Shown in pieces: positions 12,959 through 20,544 of a stretch of DNA of 22,255 nucleotides (position 1 is the stretch's first letter; each line of letters begins with the position of its first letter). The translations under genes were made by a program, and so were the position numbers. Origin of the DNA: JAWKHR01 sp041394725. Lineage in GTDB: Bacteria > Acidobacteriota > Vicinamibacteria > Vicinamibacterales > SCN-69-37. The stretch spans positions 1 through 22,255 of the forward strand of contig JAWKHR010000076.1 of assembly GCA_041394725.1 (NCBI GenBank), read 5' to 3'. The notes beneath the pieces are model-generated. The model was not told the origin of the DNA. It was given only the letters and a program-made list of their open reading frames with translations, and made no database searches.

Positions 12959-14145
12959 CGAGCCGTCTCCGATGCCTGGCCGCGACGCCGCGCGGCGATG
13001 TCGCCGTCCACCTGGTGCGAGATGAGGTGCGTCACGCGGCCCTCGGCGTTGCGCACGAACTCGATCGAGAACCGCGCATCGCCCATCGGGGCGAAATGCA
13101 GGCGGTTGCCGTGCCGCAATTCGACCGCGGGCTGGCCCGGCACGGCGTAGGTCAGGACGCCGTCCGCGCGGAGGGTCACCGTGAGCGCCAGCGGTCCGGC
13201 GTCGTAGATGCCCGCCAGCGAGGCGAGGACCGCGCGGTCGGGTACCGGGCCGGTGCGTCGCACGCCGTGCGCCTGTCCCTGGGGGAGCGACAGGTACATC
13301 GTGTCCACGACGCCCGAGTCCGCCAGCCGGAACTCCGCGGTGGTCGCCGCATTGCCGGCGATGGTGAAACGCCGGTCGCCGGCCTGGGTGAGCGATTGCA
13401 CCGGCGCTCCTGGCGAGAGCAGGGTGAGGCCGGCGGGCGCGTTCGCGACGGACATGATCAGGCCGCCGAAGTCGTAGTCGCCGACGTAGGCGTCCAGCGG
13501 GCTGCCCGTCGCGGCCGCGGCGTCCGTCGCGAAGAAGCCCTCGGACACCCGCATGATGTCGTCAATCTGGTAGACCGTCCCGTTGCCGGCCTCGGACGAC
13601 AGCAGCATGCCGACGAGCGTGCCGTCGACGAGGAGCGATCCGCCGCTCATGCTCTTCTGGATTTGATCGTCGGCCTGCGACGGCCGCACGTAGATCGCCT
13701 CGTCGTCGATGCCGCGAAAGGTGACCGGCACGAGCGTCCGACTGCCGTCGGCTTCTCGCATCACGAGCGTGCCGCTGGTCGCGTTCTTCATCGTCTCGGC
13801 GACGGCGTCGGCCGGCGGCCAGGGCCGGCACGGCAGCGACGCGCCGTCCTGGACCCGGAGCACGGCGAGGTCGCCCGGCAGCTGGCGAACCAGTTCCGCC
13901 GTGGCCTGCGCGGCGCGATCCGCCACGACCCGGATCGGACCTGCCGCCGTTTCGACGACGTGGAACGGCGTGATGACGAAGCATTCGGTGCCGCGCGCGC
14001 GCAGCACACCCTGCCCGGCCTCCCTGGCTTCGACGAACACGCCCTGCGGCGTGGACTGCGGCGCCGGAGCGCCCGTGCCGGGCGGCGTGGGCGCCAGGAG
14101 ATCCAGGACCACCGCCACGAGGAGGCCCGGCACGATCCCGATCAT
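12955..14145 (-). CDS. Membrane-anchored or exported trypsin-like protein with beta-rich tail
   Basis: This is a 396-residue paralogue of the next gene. A hydrophobic N-terminus (MIGIVPGLLVAVVLDLLA) without positive charges could be an anchor. Residues about 34-205 are the trypsin-like domain, with H62 (CFVITPFHVVE), D92 (PGDLAVLRV) and S167 (SMSGGSLLVDG), and Cys55/Cys106. These positions match the paralogue exactly. Two weak repeats of a small beta domain follow (AGDRRFTIAGNAATTAEFRL; then LASLAGIYDAGPLALTVTLR with HFAPMGDARFSIEFVR), resembling the DUF3471-type domain found after some beta-lactamase-like proteins. ATGA overlaps at both ends place it firmly in the operon. The substrate is unknown, and a sensor or chaperone role without proteolysis is possible. 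Confidence 0.8.
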   Translation of the reverse strand: MIGIVPGLLVAVVLDLLAPTPPGTGAPAPQSTPQGVFVEAREAGQGVLRARGTECFVITPFHVVETAAGPIRVVADRAAQATAELVRQLPGDLAVLRVQDGASLPCRPWPPADAVAETMKNATSGTLVMREADGSRTLVPVTFRGIDDEAIYVRPSQADDQIQKSMSGGSLLVDGTLVGMLLSSEAGNGTVYQIDDIMRVSEGFFATDAAAATGSPLDAYVGDYDFGGLIMSVANAPAGLTLLSPGAPVQSLTQAGDRRFTIAGNAATTAEFRLADSGVVDTMYLSLPQGQAHGVRRTGPVPDRAVLASLAGIYDAGPLALTVTLRADGVLTYAVPGQPAVELRHGNRLHFAPMGDARFSIEFVRNAEGRVTHLISHQVDGDIAARRRGQASETAR

Positions 14146-15278
14146 GAGTGGTCCCCCTTGTCGTCTGCCCCGGAGGCCGCCGGACTGGTTCCCTGCGAGT
14201 CACCGGCCTCGTTCGCCGCCTCGCCGGTGGCCGCAGCCGCGGACTCGCCGCCGGTCCTCGCGGGACGGGTCGGGCTCGATGCGGCGATCGCCGGCGCCGC
14301 CGCCGAGGGCCCGGGCGCGGCCGGCACATCCGGCGCTCGCGGGGCATCCGGCGCCGGTGAGGTCACCGGGGGTGCCGGCGGCGGCGCGGGCGCCTGCGCC
14401 ATCTGCGCCAGCGCGACAATCACCGCCGCGATGGTCGCGAACGTGCCCAGGACCGCGAGCACGGCGGAGATGGCCCGAAACAGGTCGTCGCCGAACAGCC
14501 GGCCCAGGGCGGAGGCCGAGATCGTGTAGCTGCCGCCGCCGGGCCGGACCACCGTGCCGCGCCGGCCGACCACGCGGTAGGCGGCCGTCAGCGCGGGACG
14601 CTCATCGGCGAGGATGAAGCCGAGCGTCGGCGCGTCCGGATCGGGTTCCGCCACCTGGAACTGATCGCCCGCCGAGAGCTCGACGCGACGCGCCTCGAAG
14701 ATGTTGTTGCCGAACGCGGTGCGGTCCAGCAGGCTGACCGTACCTTCCCGGAGCACCGCGGTCGTGCCGCTGACCTCGATCCCGACGCTGCGTCCGCTCA
14801 CCACCTCGCCCGCCAGCGGAATCAGCACCGTTCGCCCGGCGTTCGCGCGGGCCGGCAGGTCCGCGATGAAGATCTCGACGACGGATTGCAGCGGCCGTAC
14901 GAACTGGTCGAGGTCGTCGTAGAGACGTCCCACCGACGTGCATGGCGCCTCGCACTCGAAGTGCCCCCACACGTCACCGAAGGCGACGCGCTCGATGAAG
15001 CCGCGGATCGGCGCGCCGAACTCGACCGAGCCGGACAGCCCCGGGTGCTCGTCGTCGCCGTCGACCAGCGTCACGTCGTCGATCACCCAGCGCGCGGGTG
15101 ACGCCACCGGCCGCCTGAACTCGACCCGCTCGGTCTGGACGGTCACGTTGAACGTGGTGCTGACGGGCCAGACCAGCATGGCGCCGAGGCCCGCCGCGAC
15201 GAGCACGGCGAGACCGGTGGCCGCTCCGGCCAGGAGTGCCGCCGGCCATGACACCGGGACGCGGCCGATCCGCATCAT
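14142..15278 (-). CDS. Membrane protein of unknown family, two TM helices, Pro/Ala-rich tail
   Basis: This is a 378-residue protein starting at the double ATG 15278/15275. TM1 is about residues 13-36. Residues about 40-260 are a predicted extracytoplasmic, beta-rich domain (FNVTVQTERVEFRRP, WVIDDVTLVDGDDEHP, SVEIFIADLP-like strands, GFILADERPALTAAYRVV). TM2 is about 266-293 (FRAISAVLAVLGTFATIAAV and on). The last 84 residues are a low-complexity Pro/Ala/Ser tail, probably back in the cytoplasm. I recognise no family. Both termini overlap neighbours by ATGA. Two TM helices around a periplasmic domain suggest a receptor or scaffold for the exported partners (inference). Confidence 0.72.
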   Translation of the reverse strand: MMRIGRVPVSWPAALLAGAATGLAVLVAAGLGAMLVWPVSTTFNVTVQTERVEFRRPVASPARWVIDDVTLVDGDDEHPGLSGSVEFGAPIRGFIERVAFGDVWGHFECEAPCTSVGRLYDDLDQFVRPLQSVVEIFIADLPARANAGRTVLIPLAGEVVSGRSVGIEVSGTTAVLREGTVSLLDRTAFGNNIFEARRVELSAGDQFQVAEPDPDAPTLGFILADERPALTAAYRVVGRRGTVVRPGGGSYTISASALGRLFGDDLFRAISAVLAVLGTFATIAAVIVALAQMAQAPAPPPAPPVTSPAPDAPRAPDVPAAPGPSAAAPAIAASSPTRPARTGGESAAAATGEAANEAGDSQGTSPAASGADDKGDHS

Positions 15279-16003
15279 CGGGGCCAGGCCAGGTGCAGCG
15301 GGACGTTGGAGAACGAGCGGCCCCGGCGCATGCGGATGACCAGCTCGACCTTCGGCTCGAGCCAGGCGGCCGGCACCTGACAGCTGAGGTTGAAGGCCGT
15401 GGTGACGCCGTCCAGCGGCGTGCACGGCGTGCTGGCGTTGTCCGAGGCGCGCACGATCGTCGTCGGAACGCGCGAGTTGATCAGCACCACGACGTGGTCG
15501 TTCGCGACGCGCGGGTCCCAGGCCGCGACGACGAACGTCTCCGGCGGACCGTCGCAGCTCGTGGCCAGGCTCGCCAGGATCGCCAGGTCGCCGGCCGCGT
15601 AATCACGGAGTTCAGCCACCTTCTCGGTGGGCACTTCGAGGTCGATGAGGCCTTCCGGCGCGTCGTGCAGGCGGTAGCTCAGGCGACCGGAGTACCGGCC
15701 GTCCCTCGAGCTGATCTCGACGCACAGCCACGGGAGATCCGATGTCGGCCGGCGGATCGTCATCCGCTCGAGGTTCTCGATCGTCCGGCCGTCCAGGGCC
15801 ATCACGCCCACGCGGATGCCGCCCGAGACCGGCACCCGGTCGGCCCAGCGCTCCCATCCGCTGCCACGCTTTTCTTCCGGCTTCAGCGTCGGTCGCTGTG
15901 CCGACGCGACCACGGCCAGCGGCAGGAGCACCGCGGTCAGCGCGGCGACACTTCGGGCCCATGGGCGACGCCGGTCGGCCCTGACCGCCACTGGACGTGT
16001 CAT
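15275..16003 (-). CDS. Exported protein of unknown function
   Basis: This is a 242-residue protein. A long n-region rich in Arg (RADRRRPWAR) and a hydrophobic core end at VVASA (residue 35), a signal peptide. The mature part has beta-strand character (SGGIRVGVMALDGRTIENLE, YSGRLSYRLHDAPEGLIDLE, HVVVLINSRVPTTIVRASD, VELVIRMRRGRS) and three Cys (WLCVEIS, SLATSCDG, STPCTPLDG) plus one in NLSCQVP. No family is recognised. Its stop overlaps the membrane-protein start by ATGA, and 30 bases separate it from the upstream gene. Confidence 0.7.
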   Translation of the reverse strand: MTRPVAVRADRRRPWARSVAALTAVLLPLAVVASAQRPTLKPEEKRGSGWERWADRVPVSGGIRVGVMALDGRTIENLERMTIRRPTSDLPWLCVEISSRDGRYSGRLSYRLHDAPEGLIDLEVPTEKVAELRDYAAGDLAILASLATSCDGPPETFVVAAWDPRVANDHVVVLINSRVPTTIVRASDNASTPCTPLDGVTTAFNLSCQVPAAWLEPKVELVIRMRRGRSFSNVPLHLAWPR

Positions 16004-16033
16004 GAGGCGCTCAGTATACGCGCGCGGCCGGCG

Positions 16034-17219
16034 TCAGCGCCGGATCTCCTGCCGGAGGGCGTCCACGAACGCGGATGCCCGCGCCGGGATGTTCTCGGCG
16101 AGGACCTTCTCGTCCACCATCTCGATGAACCCGGGCTTCTCGGTACCTCGCCGGTGGACGCGCAGGGTCACCGACGAGAGCAGTCCCTGGTGCAGCATCG
16201 CGCCGCGGGCCTCCCACGTGGCCGACCCGGCGCTCAGGTCGAGAGGTCCCACCGCGTCGCGAACGCGCGTCCGCGCGGGGACGGCCGCCGACGATTCCGG
16301 CCAGTCCAGCTGCTGCGGCGCCTCCACCATGACGAACCGGTCGCGCCCGTCCTGGATCGCCGCGCAGAAGAAGCGGACGTAGGCCGCCGCCTGCTCGGCC
16401 GTGTCGAGCGCCAGGCCGACGCGTTCGTTCAGCTGGTAGATCGGCGCGCTCGTGCCGTCCAGCCAGGTGATGGCCCGCCCGATTCGCACGAACGTCAGCA
16501 GCGCATAACCGCCGGAGGCCGTCGTGGTCTCGGCTTCCAGCAGGTAGCCGTTCGGATAGAACGGCAGCGGCAGCGCGCGCATGAAACGAATCCGCGACAC
16601 CGCGCCCTGATCCGGGAAGGCGGTCCCCGTGAGTTCGGTCGTGATGCCGCGCGTCGAGTCCTCGCTCACCTGATACCACCCGCCGGGCATGAGCGGCTGG
16701 AGTCGCCAGGCCGGCGTGGCGGAGGGCGCCGCGGGCGCGCCGCCGCCACGATTCGTCGTCGCGCCGGCCGCCGACGACGTCCCTCGTGATGCCGCGGCCG
16801 ACTCGGCGAGTTCCTTCGAAATCTCCGCGAGCACCGAGCCGACGAGGCTGGTGGTCAGCCCCGGAGGGACGACGCCGTTGTTGGCGCCGAACCGCAGGTC
16901 CATGACGCGGCCGTCGCGGATGACCAGGACGACGTCGGTCCAGAGCGGCCCGTCGGCGAACGCGCTGGTGCCGTGCAGGCGGACGCGGACGTCCACGCCG
17001 CTCCCGGCGCGCGTCACGCCGCCGAAGGTCAGTTGCCGATAGGTCGCCGTCGGCCAGGCCGCGAAGAAGACGGCCGACGCGACCGTATCCACGAACTGGC
17101 GGTACCGCGAGGTTTCGCGCGCTGGCCTGGGCCTGGGCTCGAGGCGTGGCGGCCGCAATCGAGATCGCCAGGCACACGGCCAGGACGGTCACACGGTGGC
17201 GGAGGGTGCTGGTGGACAT
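16034..17219 (-). CDS. Exported protein of unknown function, frameshift after the signal peptide
   Basis: This is the first gene of the operon. From ATG 17219 the frame gives a convincing signal peptide (VTVLAVCLAISIAAATPRAQ, then AQAS) but then turns to Arg-rich nonsense. In the neighbouring frame, from about 17125 onward, the sequence is protein-like to the stop at 16034: SRYRQFVDTVASAVFFAAWP, WTDVVLVIRDGRVMDLRFGA, AITWLDGTSAPIYQLNERVG, YVRFFCAAIQDGRDRFVMVE. A one-base indel in the GC-repeat AGCGCGCG near 17120-17127 would join them into about 395 residues. No family is recognised. The mature part may form two beta-rich halves split by an Ala/Ser/Gly linker. Gene finders would start wrongly at the internal ATG 17158. 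Confidence 0.65.
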
Positions 17220-17234
17220 GGCTGGGTGCCGCGC

Positions 17235-17240
17235 ATTCTA
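17235..17240 (-). promoter_or_regulatory. -10 box of the five-gene operon
   Basis: The minus strand reads TAGAAT 16 bases before the ATG at 17219, predicting a very short leader. No -35 box with normal spacing is visible, which suggests an activator-dependent or weak promoter. Confidence 0.45.
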
Positions 17241-17264
17241 GGCACGCCAGCGCGCCAGGCCCGA

Positions 17265-17305
17265 CGTCAACCTGCGCGCCAGCGGCTCCATGACGCAGGT
17301 TGACG
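17265..17305. promoter_or_regulatory. 12-bp inverted repeat upstream of the operon
   Basis: CGTCAACCTGCG (17265-17276) and its exact reverse complement (17294-17305) are separated by 17 bases and lie 25-65 bases upstream of the TAGAAT box. There is no T-run on either side, so an operator is more likely than a terminator. Confidence 0.5.
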
Positions 17306-17501
17306 GCAGGCGGGCGCAGGCAATGGCGCCCGCGCGCCGGGGCTTCCGTCGGTCAGCGGGCCTGGGTCCGGCTCGAGAGTGACGGCCGGGGCCACGTCGT
17401 GCACGTCGTCCAGCCGTTTCCGGCCCGCCACCATCGCAGGCTCCACGGGGTCGTCCGTTCCGGGCACTCGTCGGCGGGATGCGGAAGCAGCCCGCGGTCG
17501 C

Positions 17502-18764
17502 TCAGATCGCGGTGTGCCTGCCAGTAGGTGTCGGCGGCTTCGCATTCGTGACGACCAGGTCCGGCGAGAGCTCGCCGACCAGCCCCGACCCGATGCCTTC
17601 GTCGGTCGCGAATCGCAGGACGTCGCCGACGGCAAACACCCGGTTGATCCACCCGTACGGCCGGTAGAGGGCCCGGGTCACCTCGGAGGGCGGGAAGAGC
17701 GTCATCGAGGCCACCGGCGCGGACGGGCACGTCGGGCACGTCAGTGCCGGGCCGCTGTCCGGGCTCCGGGCCGGCGGTCCGTCGAGATCGACCAGGGCGA
17801 GCGACGTGCCGGTCGGATCGGCCAGCGTGCCTCCGGCGACGAGGAACCGGCGGCTGCCGGTTGGCCAGACCGCCAGGGCGTTGATGCGTCCGCCCTGCAG
17901 GTACCGGATCGACCAGCGACCCGCCGCGTCGGCCTCGACGACGACGCCCGGGCGCCAGGTGTGGTGGCTGTAGGCGATGTAGACGCGTCCGCCGTCGATC
18001 CTCGACGCCGCCACGTCGCGGATGTTCCACGGACCCGTGAACTCGGCCTGGTCGTCGGTCAGCGTGATGTCCGGCTGCACGCTCCAGAGGACCCGGCCGT
18101 CGGCGGCGAACGCAAACACCGCGTCCGTCTCGTCAACCCGGAGCGACGGCGTCAGCACCGACGAGAAGCGGACGGGCACCAGCAGCTCCGGCGTGCCGTC
18201 GCCATCGAGGTCGGTGGCGAGCCCCCTCGGCCGGGCCGATGAGGGATGCGCGGCCGGCCGACCGAAGTCGTGGCGCCAGAGGCGGCGTCCGGCGTCGGTG
18301 AAAGCCACCACGGCGTTGCCTTCGAACTCGAAGATCGCCGGGATGCCGGGTTCACTCGCGGGGAACGACCGGACGGCCAGTCCGAGCGCCAGGCCGATGC
18401 CGAGTCCCGCCAGGCCCCAGATTGCCGCGGCCAATCGGTGCGACCTGGACGCGACCGGCGCGGTGGCGCCCGCGGCCGCGACGGGCGCGGGCGGCGTGCG
18501 GGAGGCTTCGTCGAGCTGGTCGTCGGCGTCGGCCGAGCCCTCGGCCGCTGCCGGGCTGAGGGTCGTCCGCCAGCCCTCGATTTCGGACCGGCTCGCGTAG
18601 ATGATCTGGCCGCCCTCGGGCGTCAGGAGCCGGTGCACGGGCAGGCCGAGCTCGTGTTCCCACCGCTGGGCCGAGCGAACGCTCTTGCCCAGGTACGTGG
18701 CGATCTCCTTCCAGCCGTTCAGCGTGTCCGCATCCTGGGGGTCCGGCGGGACCGTCCTGTCCAT
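17502..18764 (-). CDS. Membrane-anchored HTH regulator with FG-GAP-like sensor domain
   Basis: This is a 420-residue protein read from ATG 18764; further upstream in-frame Met codons give no protein-like sequence. Residues 15-68 are a MerR/excisionase-like helix-turn-helix (LNGWKEIATYLGKSVRSAQR), a form common in Acidobacteriota. A disordered linker follows, then a TM helix at 111-131. The rest is outside the membrane, with an FG-GAP/VCBS-like calcium-type loop DLDGDG at 185-190 and several beta strands (YIAYSHHTW, LALVDLDG). The frame ends early at 17502. Shifting one base near 17545 continues it as EAADTYWQAHRDLSDRGLLP to a stop at 17353, so the C-terminus is probably frameshifted. It lies upstream of the operon on the same strand and is the obvious candidate regulator. 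A TAGGAT box (18783-18778) predicts a leaderless mRNA. Confidence 0.82.
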   Translation of the reverse strand: MDRTVPPDPQDADTLNGWKEIATYLGKSVRSAQRWEHELGLPVHRLLTPEGGQIIYASRSEIEGWRTTLSPAAAEGSADADDQLDEASRTPPAPVAAAGATAPVASRSHRLAAAIWGLAGLGIGLALGLAVRSFPASEPGIPAIFEFEGNAVVAFTDAGRRLWRHDFGRPAAHPSSARPRGLATDLDGDGTPELLVPVRFSSVLTPSLRVDETDAVFAFAADGRVLWSVQPDITLTDDQAEFTGPWNIRDVAASRIDGGRVYIAYSHHTWRPGVVVEADAAGRWSIRYLQGGRINALAVWPTGSRRFLVAGGTLADPTGTSLALVDLDGPPARSPDSGPALTCPTCPSAPVASMTLFPPSEVTRALYRPYGWINRVFAVGDVLRFATDEGIGSGLVGELSPDLVVTNAKPPTPTGRHTAI

Positions 18765-18852
18765 TGGAGGATGGCCGATCCTATGCCGGGCCGCGTTTCG
18801 GGCGAAAGCCCCTGATTTCGGGCGGATTCCGGCCGTCAGCTCCCTCGACGCG

Positions 18853-18858
18853 TAACAT
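18853..18858 (+). promoter_or_regulatory. Likely -10 box of the alarmone hydrolase gene
   Basis: TAACAT lies 15 bases before the ATG at 18874, in the 109-base spacer shared with the divergent HTH gene. No -35 or Shine-Dalgarno is evident, so a nearly leaderless transcript is likely. Confidence 0.4.
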
Positions 18859-18873
18859 GGTCCTCTGACGGCC

Positions 18874-19416
18874 ATGCTCCCTGCCTTCGTCACGGCCCTC
18901 GCCTTCGCCTCGCGCCGCCATGTCGGCCAGCTCCGCAAGGACGGCCGCACGCCCTACGTGAACCACCTGATCGAAGTCTGCGACGTGCTCGTGCGCGACG
19001 GCCGCGTCGGCCAGGTGGACGTGCTGATGGCCGCGGCGCTGCACGACACGGTGGAGGACACCGCGACGACGTTCGATGAGATTGCGCAGGCGTTCGGCGA
19101 CGATGTGGCGGGGCTGGTGCGCGAGATGACCGACGACACGACGCTGCCGAGGACCGAGCGCAGGCGGCGGCAGGTCGTCCACGCGCCGCACCTGACCGAC
19201 GCCGCGAAGCTGATCAAGATCGCCGACAAGATCTCCAACATCCGCGACGTCGTCCGCGCCCCGGCGCCCGACTGGTCGATGGACCGGCGGCGTGACTACC
19301 TGGACTGGGCCGAACGCGTCGTCGCCGGGTGTCGCGGCGTGAACGCGGCCCTCGACGCCGCGTTCGACGCGACGCTGCGCGAGGGGCGGACGGCACTGGG
19401 AATCAACGAGCGCTGA
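18874..19416 (+). CDS. SpoT/MESH1-like HD-domain alarmone hydrolase
   Basis: This 180-residue single-domain protein has the HD_4 signature of RelA/SpoT hydrolases: QLRKDGRTPYVNHLIEV with metal ligand H31, AALHDTVEDT with H57-D58, and KLIKIADKISNIRDV with D118. It lacks any synthetase, TGS or ACT domain, so it is a small alarmone hydrolase. By family knowledge it should remove pyrophosphate from (p)ppGpp; MESH1 relatives can also act on NADPH, and the sequence does not distinguish these. It stands alone, divergent from the HTH regulator and upstream of the biosynthetic cluster. All metal-binding residues are present. Confidence 0.88.
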   Translation: MLPAFVTALAFASRRHVGQLRKDGRTPYVNHLIEVCDVLVRDGRVGQVDVLMAAALHDTVEDTATTFDEIAQAFGDDVAGLVREMTDDTTLPRTERRRRQVVHAPHLTDAAKLIKIADKISNIRDVVRAPAPDWSMDRRRDYLDWAERVVAGCRGVNAALDAAFDATLREGRTALGINER

Positions 19417-19418
19417 CG

Positions 19419-19451
19419 GCGTTCGGCGCTCGGCGCTCGGCTCTCGGCGAA
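19419..19451. repeat. GGCGTTCGGCGCTCGG short tandem repeat
   Basis: Four or five imperfect copies of GGCGCTCGG follow the hydrolase stop. The same unit is present near 2318-2344 and, inverted, near 3891-3942. Confidence 0.65.
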
Positions 19452-19521
19452 TGGCCTTCGGCTCCCGCGCCCGGCCGGACGGGCCTCGAACCCGTGGCGC
19501 TCGTGTCGGTCCCGATGCCAG

Positions 19522-19552
19522 TTCTGTAAGAAATGACCGGGTTCTCACAGAA
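19522..19552. promoter_or_regulatory. Tandem palindromes TTCT-N3-AGAA, 20 bases apart
   Basis: TTCTGTAAGAA (19522-19532) and TTCTCACAGAA (19542-19552) are each perfect 4-bp inverted repeats, each preceded by G. Their starts are exactly 20 bases (about two helical turns) apart, 36-66 bases upstream of the -35 box at 19588. This is the expected place for an activator dimer pair. The surrounding 19520-19715 is clearly AT-richer than the rest of the window. Confidence 0.55.
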
Positions 19553-19587
19553 TTCACCCCGCAGGAAACCCTTAGGCGATTTCAAAA

Positions 19588-19630
19588 TTGTCTTCCGCGG
19601 TCTGGTGACATAAATTTGCACGGACGTGCA
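19588..19630 (+). promoter_or_regulatory. Promoter and overlapping palindrome of the biosynthetic cluster
   Basis: TTGTCT (19588-19593) and TAAATT (19611-19616) are -35/-10 boxes with 17-base spacing, each matching four of six consensus bases. The palindrome TGCACG-GA-CGTGCA (19617-19630) begins immediately after the -10, over the predicted transcription start, and is a typical repressor site. About 90 bases of leader follow before the thioesterase start. Confidence 0.55.
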
Positions 19631-19717
19631 CACGCCAAACACGGATATTAGATGGCCCCGGAGTTGCATTACAGATTTCGCCCTGGGCTCTAATCTTGGT
19701 GTCGAGGAAGTGGATTG

Positions 19718-20533
19718 GTGTCGGTTTCCGATTGGATCGTGTCGCTTCGTCCTCCCGCGCCGACACGGATGCGGGTCGTCTGCTTTCCCAATGCCGGCAG
19801 CGGGATGGCGACGTTCGTTCCGTGGTCCCGCCACCTCCCGGCCGGGACCGGGCTCGGCGTCGCCCAGCTGCCCGGTCGTGATCGCCGCCTCCGCGAGCCC
19901 CTGTGTTCCTCCATTGCTGACGCCGCCGAGGCACTGAGCGCGGCCCTGCTGCGCGAGTCGTCGGCGGACCCGGTCGTCGGATCGGCCTCGCTGGTGCTGT
20001 TCGGTCACAGCCTGGGCGCGCTGATCGCCTTCGAGACGGCGCGCCGGCTGCAGGCGGCGGGCCTCGCGCCCGCGGCCGTCGTCCTGTCGGGCCGGCGCGC
20101 GGCGTCGCTGCCCGAGCCCCTGCCGCCCATCGCGCACCTGCCCGTGGACGAGTTCCTCGACCGTGTGCAGGAACGCTACGGCGGCGTGCCCGCCGTCGTG
20201 CGCGACGAACCCGAGCTGCGCGACCTGCTCGTGCCGACGCTCCGCGGTGACGTCGCGCTCGTCGAGCAGTACGAGTACCGGCCGTCCGCGCCTCTCACGT
20301 GCCCGGTGTACGCCTACGGCGGCGTCTCCGATCCGCACGCGACGCGGGACGAGCTCCAGGCGTGGGCGCGCGAGTGCGTGGCGTTCGGCCGCGTGCGGAT
20401 GTTCCCCGGCGGCCACTTCTACCTGCAGGATCATCCGGATGCGGTGGTCCGGACGCTGATCGCGGATGCCGGCGCGGCGGCCGGCGGCGCGTCGGGCGCG
20501 CCCGGCGCCGCGCGCGCGGTCACGGGGCCGTAG
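19718..20533 (+). CDS. Type II thioesterase of a PKS/NRPS cluster
   Basis: This is a 271-residue alpha/beta hydrolase of the external (type II) thioesterase family, which clears mis-primed acyl groups from carrier proteins. The nucleophile elbow FGHSLGAL has Ser98, the acid is Asp205 (GGVSDPHATRDEL) and the base His233 (FPGGHFYLQDHP). The N-terminal RVVCFPNAGSGMATFVPWSR and LPGRDRRLREPL are typical of the family. GAGGAAG at 19704-19710 favours the GTG at 19718; TTG at 19715 is the alternative. The C-terminal 20 residues are an Ala/Gly tail. It is the first gene of the cluster, and its stop codon overlaps the Shine-Dalgarno (GGGAG) of the MbtH-like gene. Confidence 0.92.
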   Translation: MSVSDWIVSLRPPAPTRMRVVCFPNAGSGMATFVPWSRHLPAGTGLGVAQLPGRDRRLREPLCSSIADAAEALSAALLRESSADPVVGSASLVLFGHSLGALIAFETARRLQAAGLAPAAVVLSGRRAASLPEPLPPIAHLPVDEFLDRVQERYGGVPAVVRDEPELRDLLVPTLRGDVALVEQYEYRPSAPLTCPVYAYGGVSDPHATRDELQAWARECVAFGRVRMFPGGHFYLQDHPDAVVRTLIADAGAAAGGASGAPGAARAVTGP

Positions 20534-20544
20534 GGAGATCGACC

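Noticed and set aside
11042..13150. 702-codon open frame on the plus strand
   Set aside because: It is antisense to the pentapeptide/trypsin-like gene; the translation is Arg/Val/Gly/Ala-rich without domains, as expected from the complement of GC-rich codons.
17353..17501. Third-frame reading DDPVEPAMVAGRKRLDDVHD as the true C-terminus of the HTH protein
   Set aside because: It would require a second frameshift within 150 bases. Codon composition does not separate the two frames, so the simpler one-shift reading is preferred.
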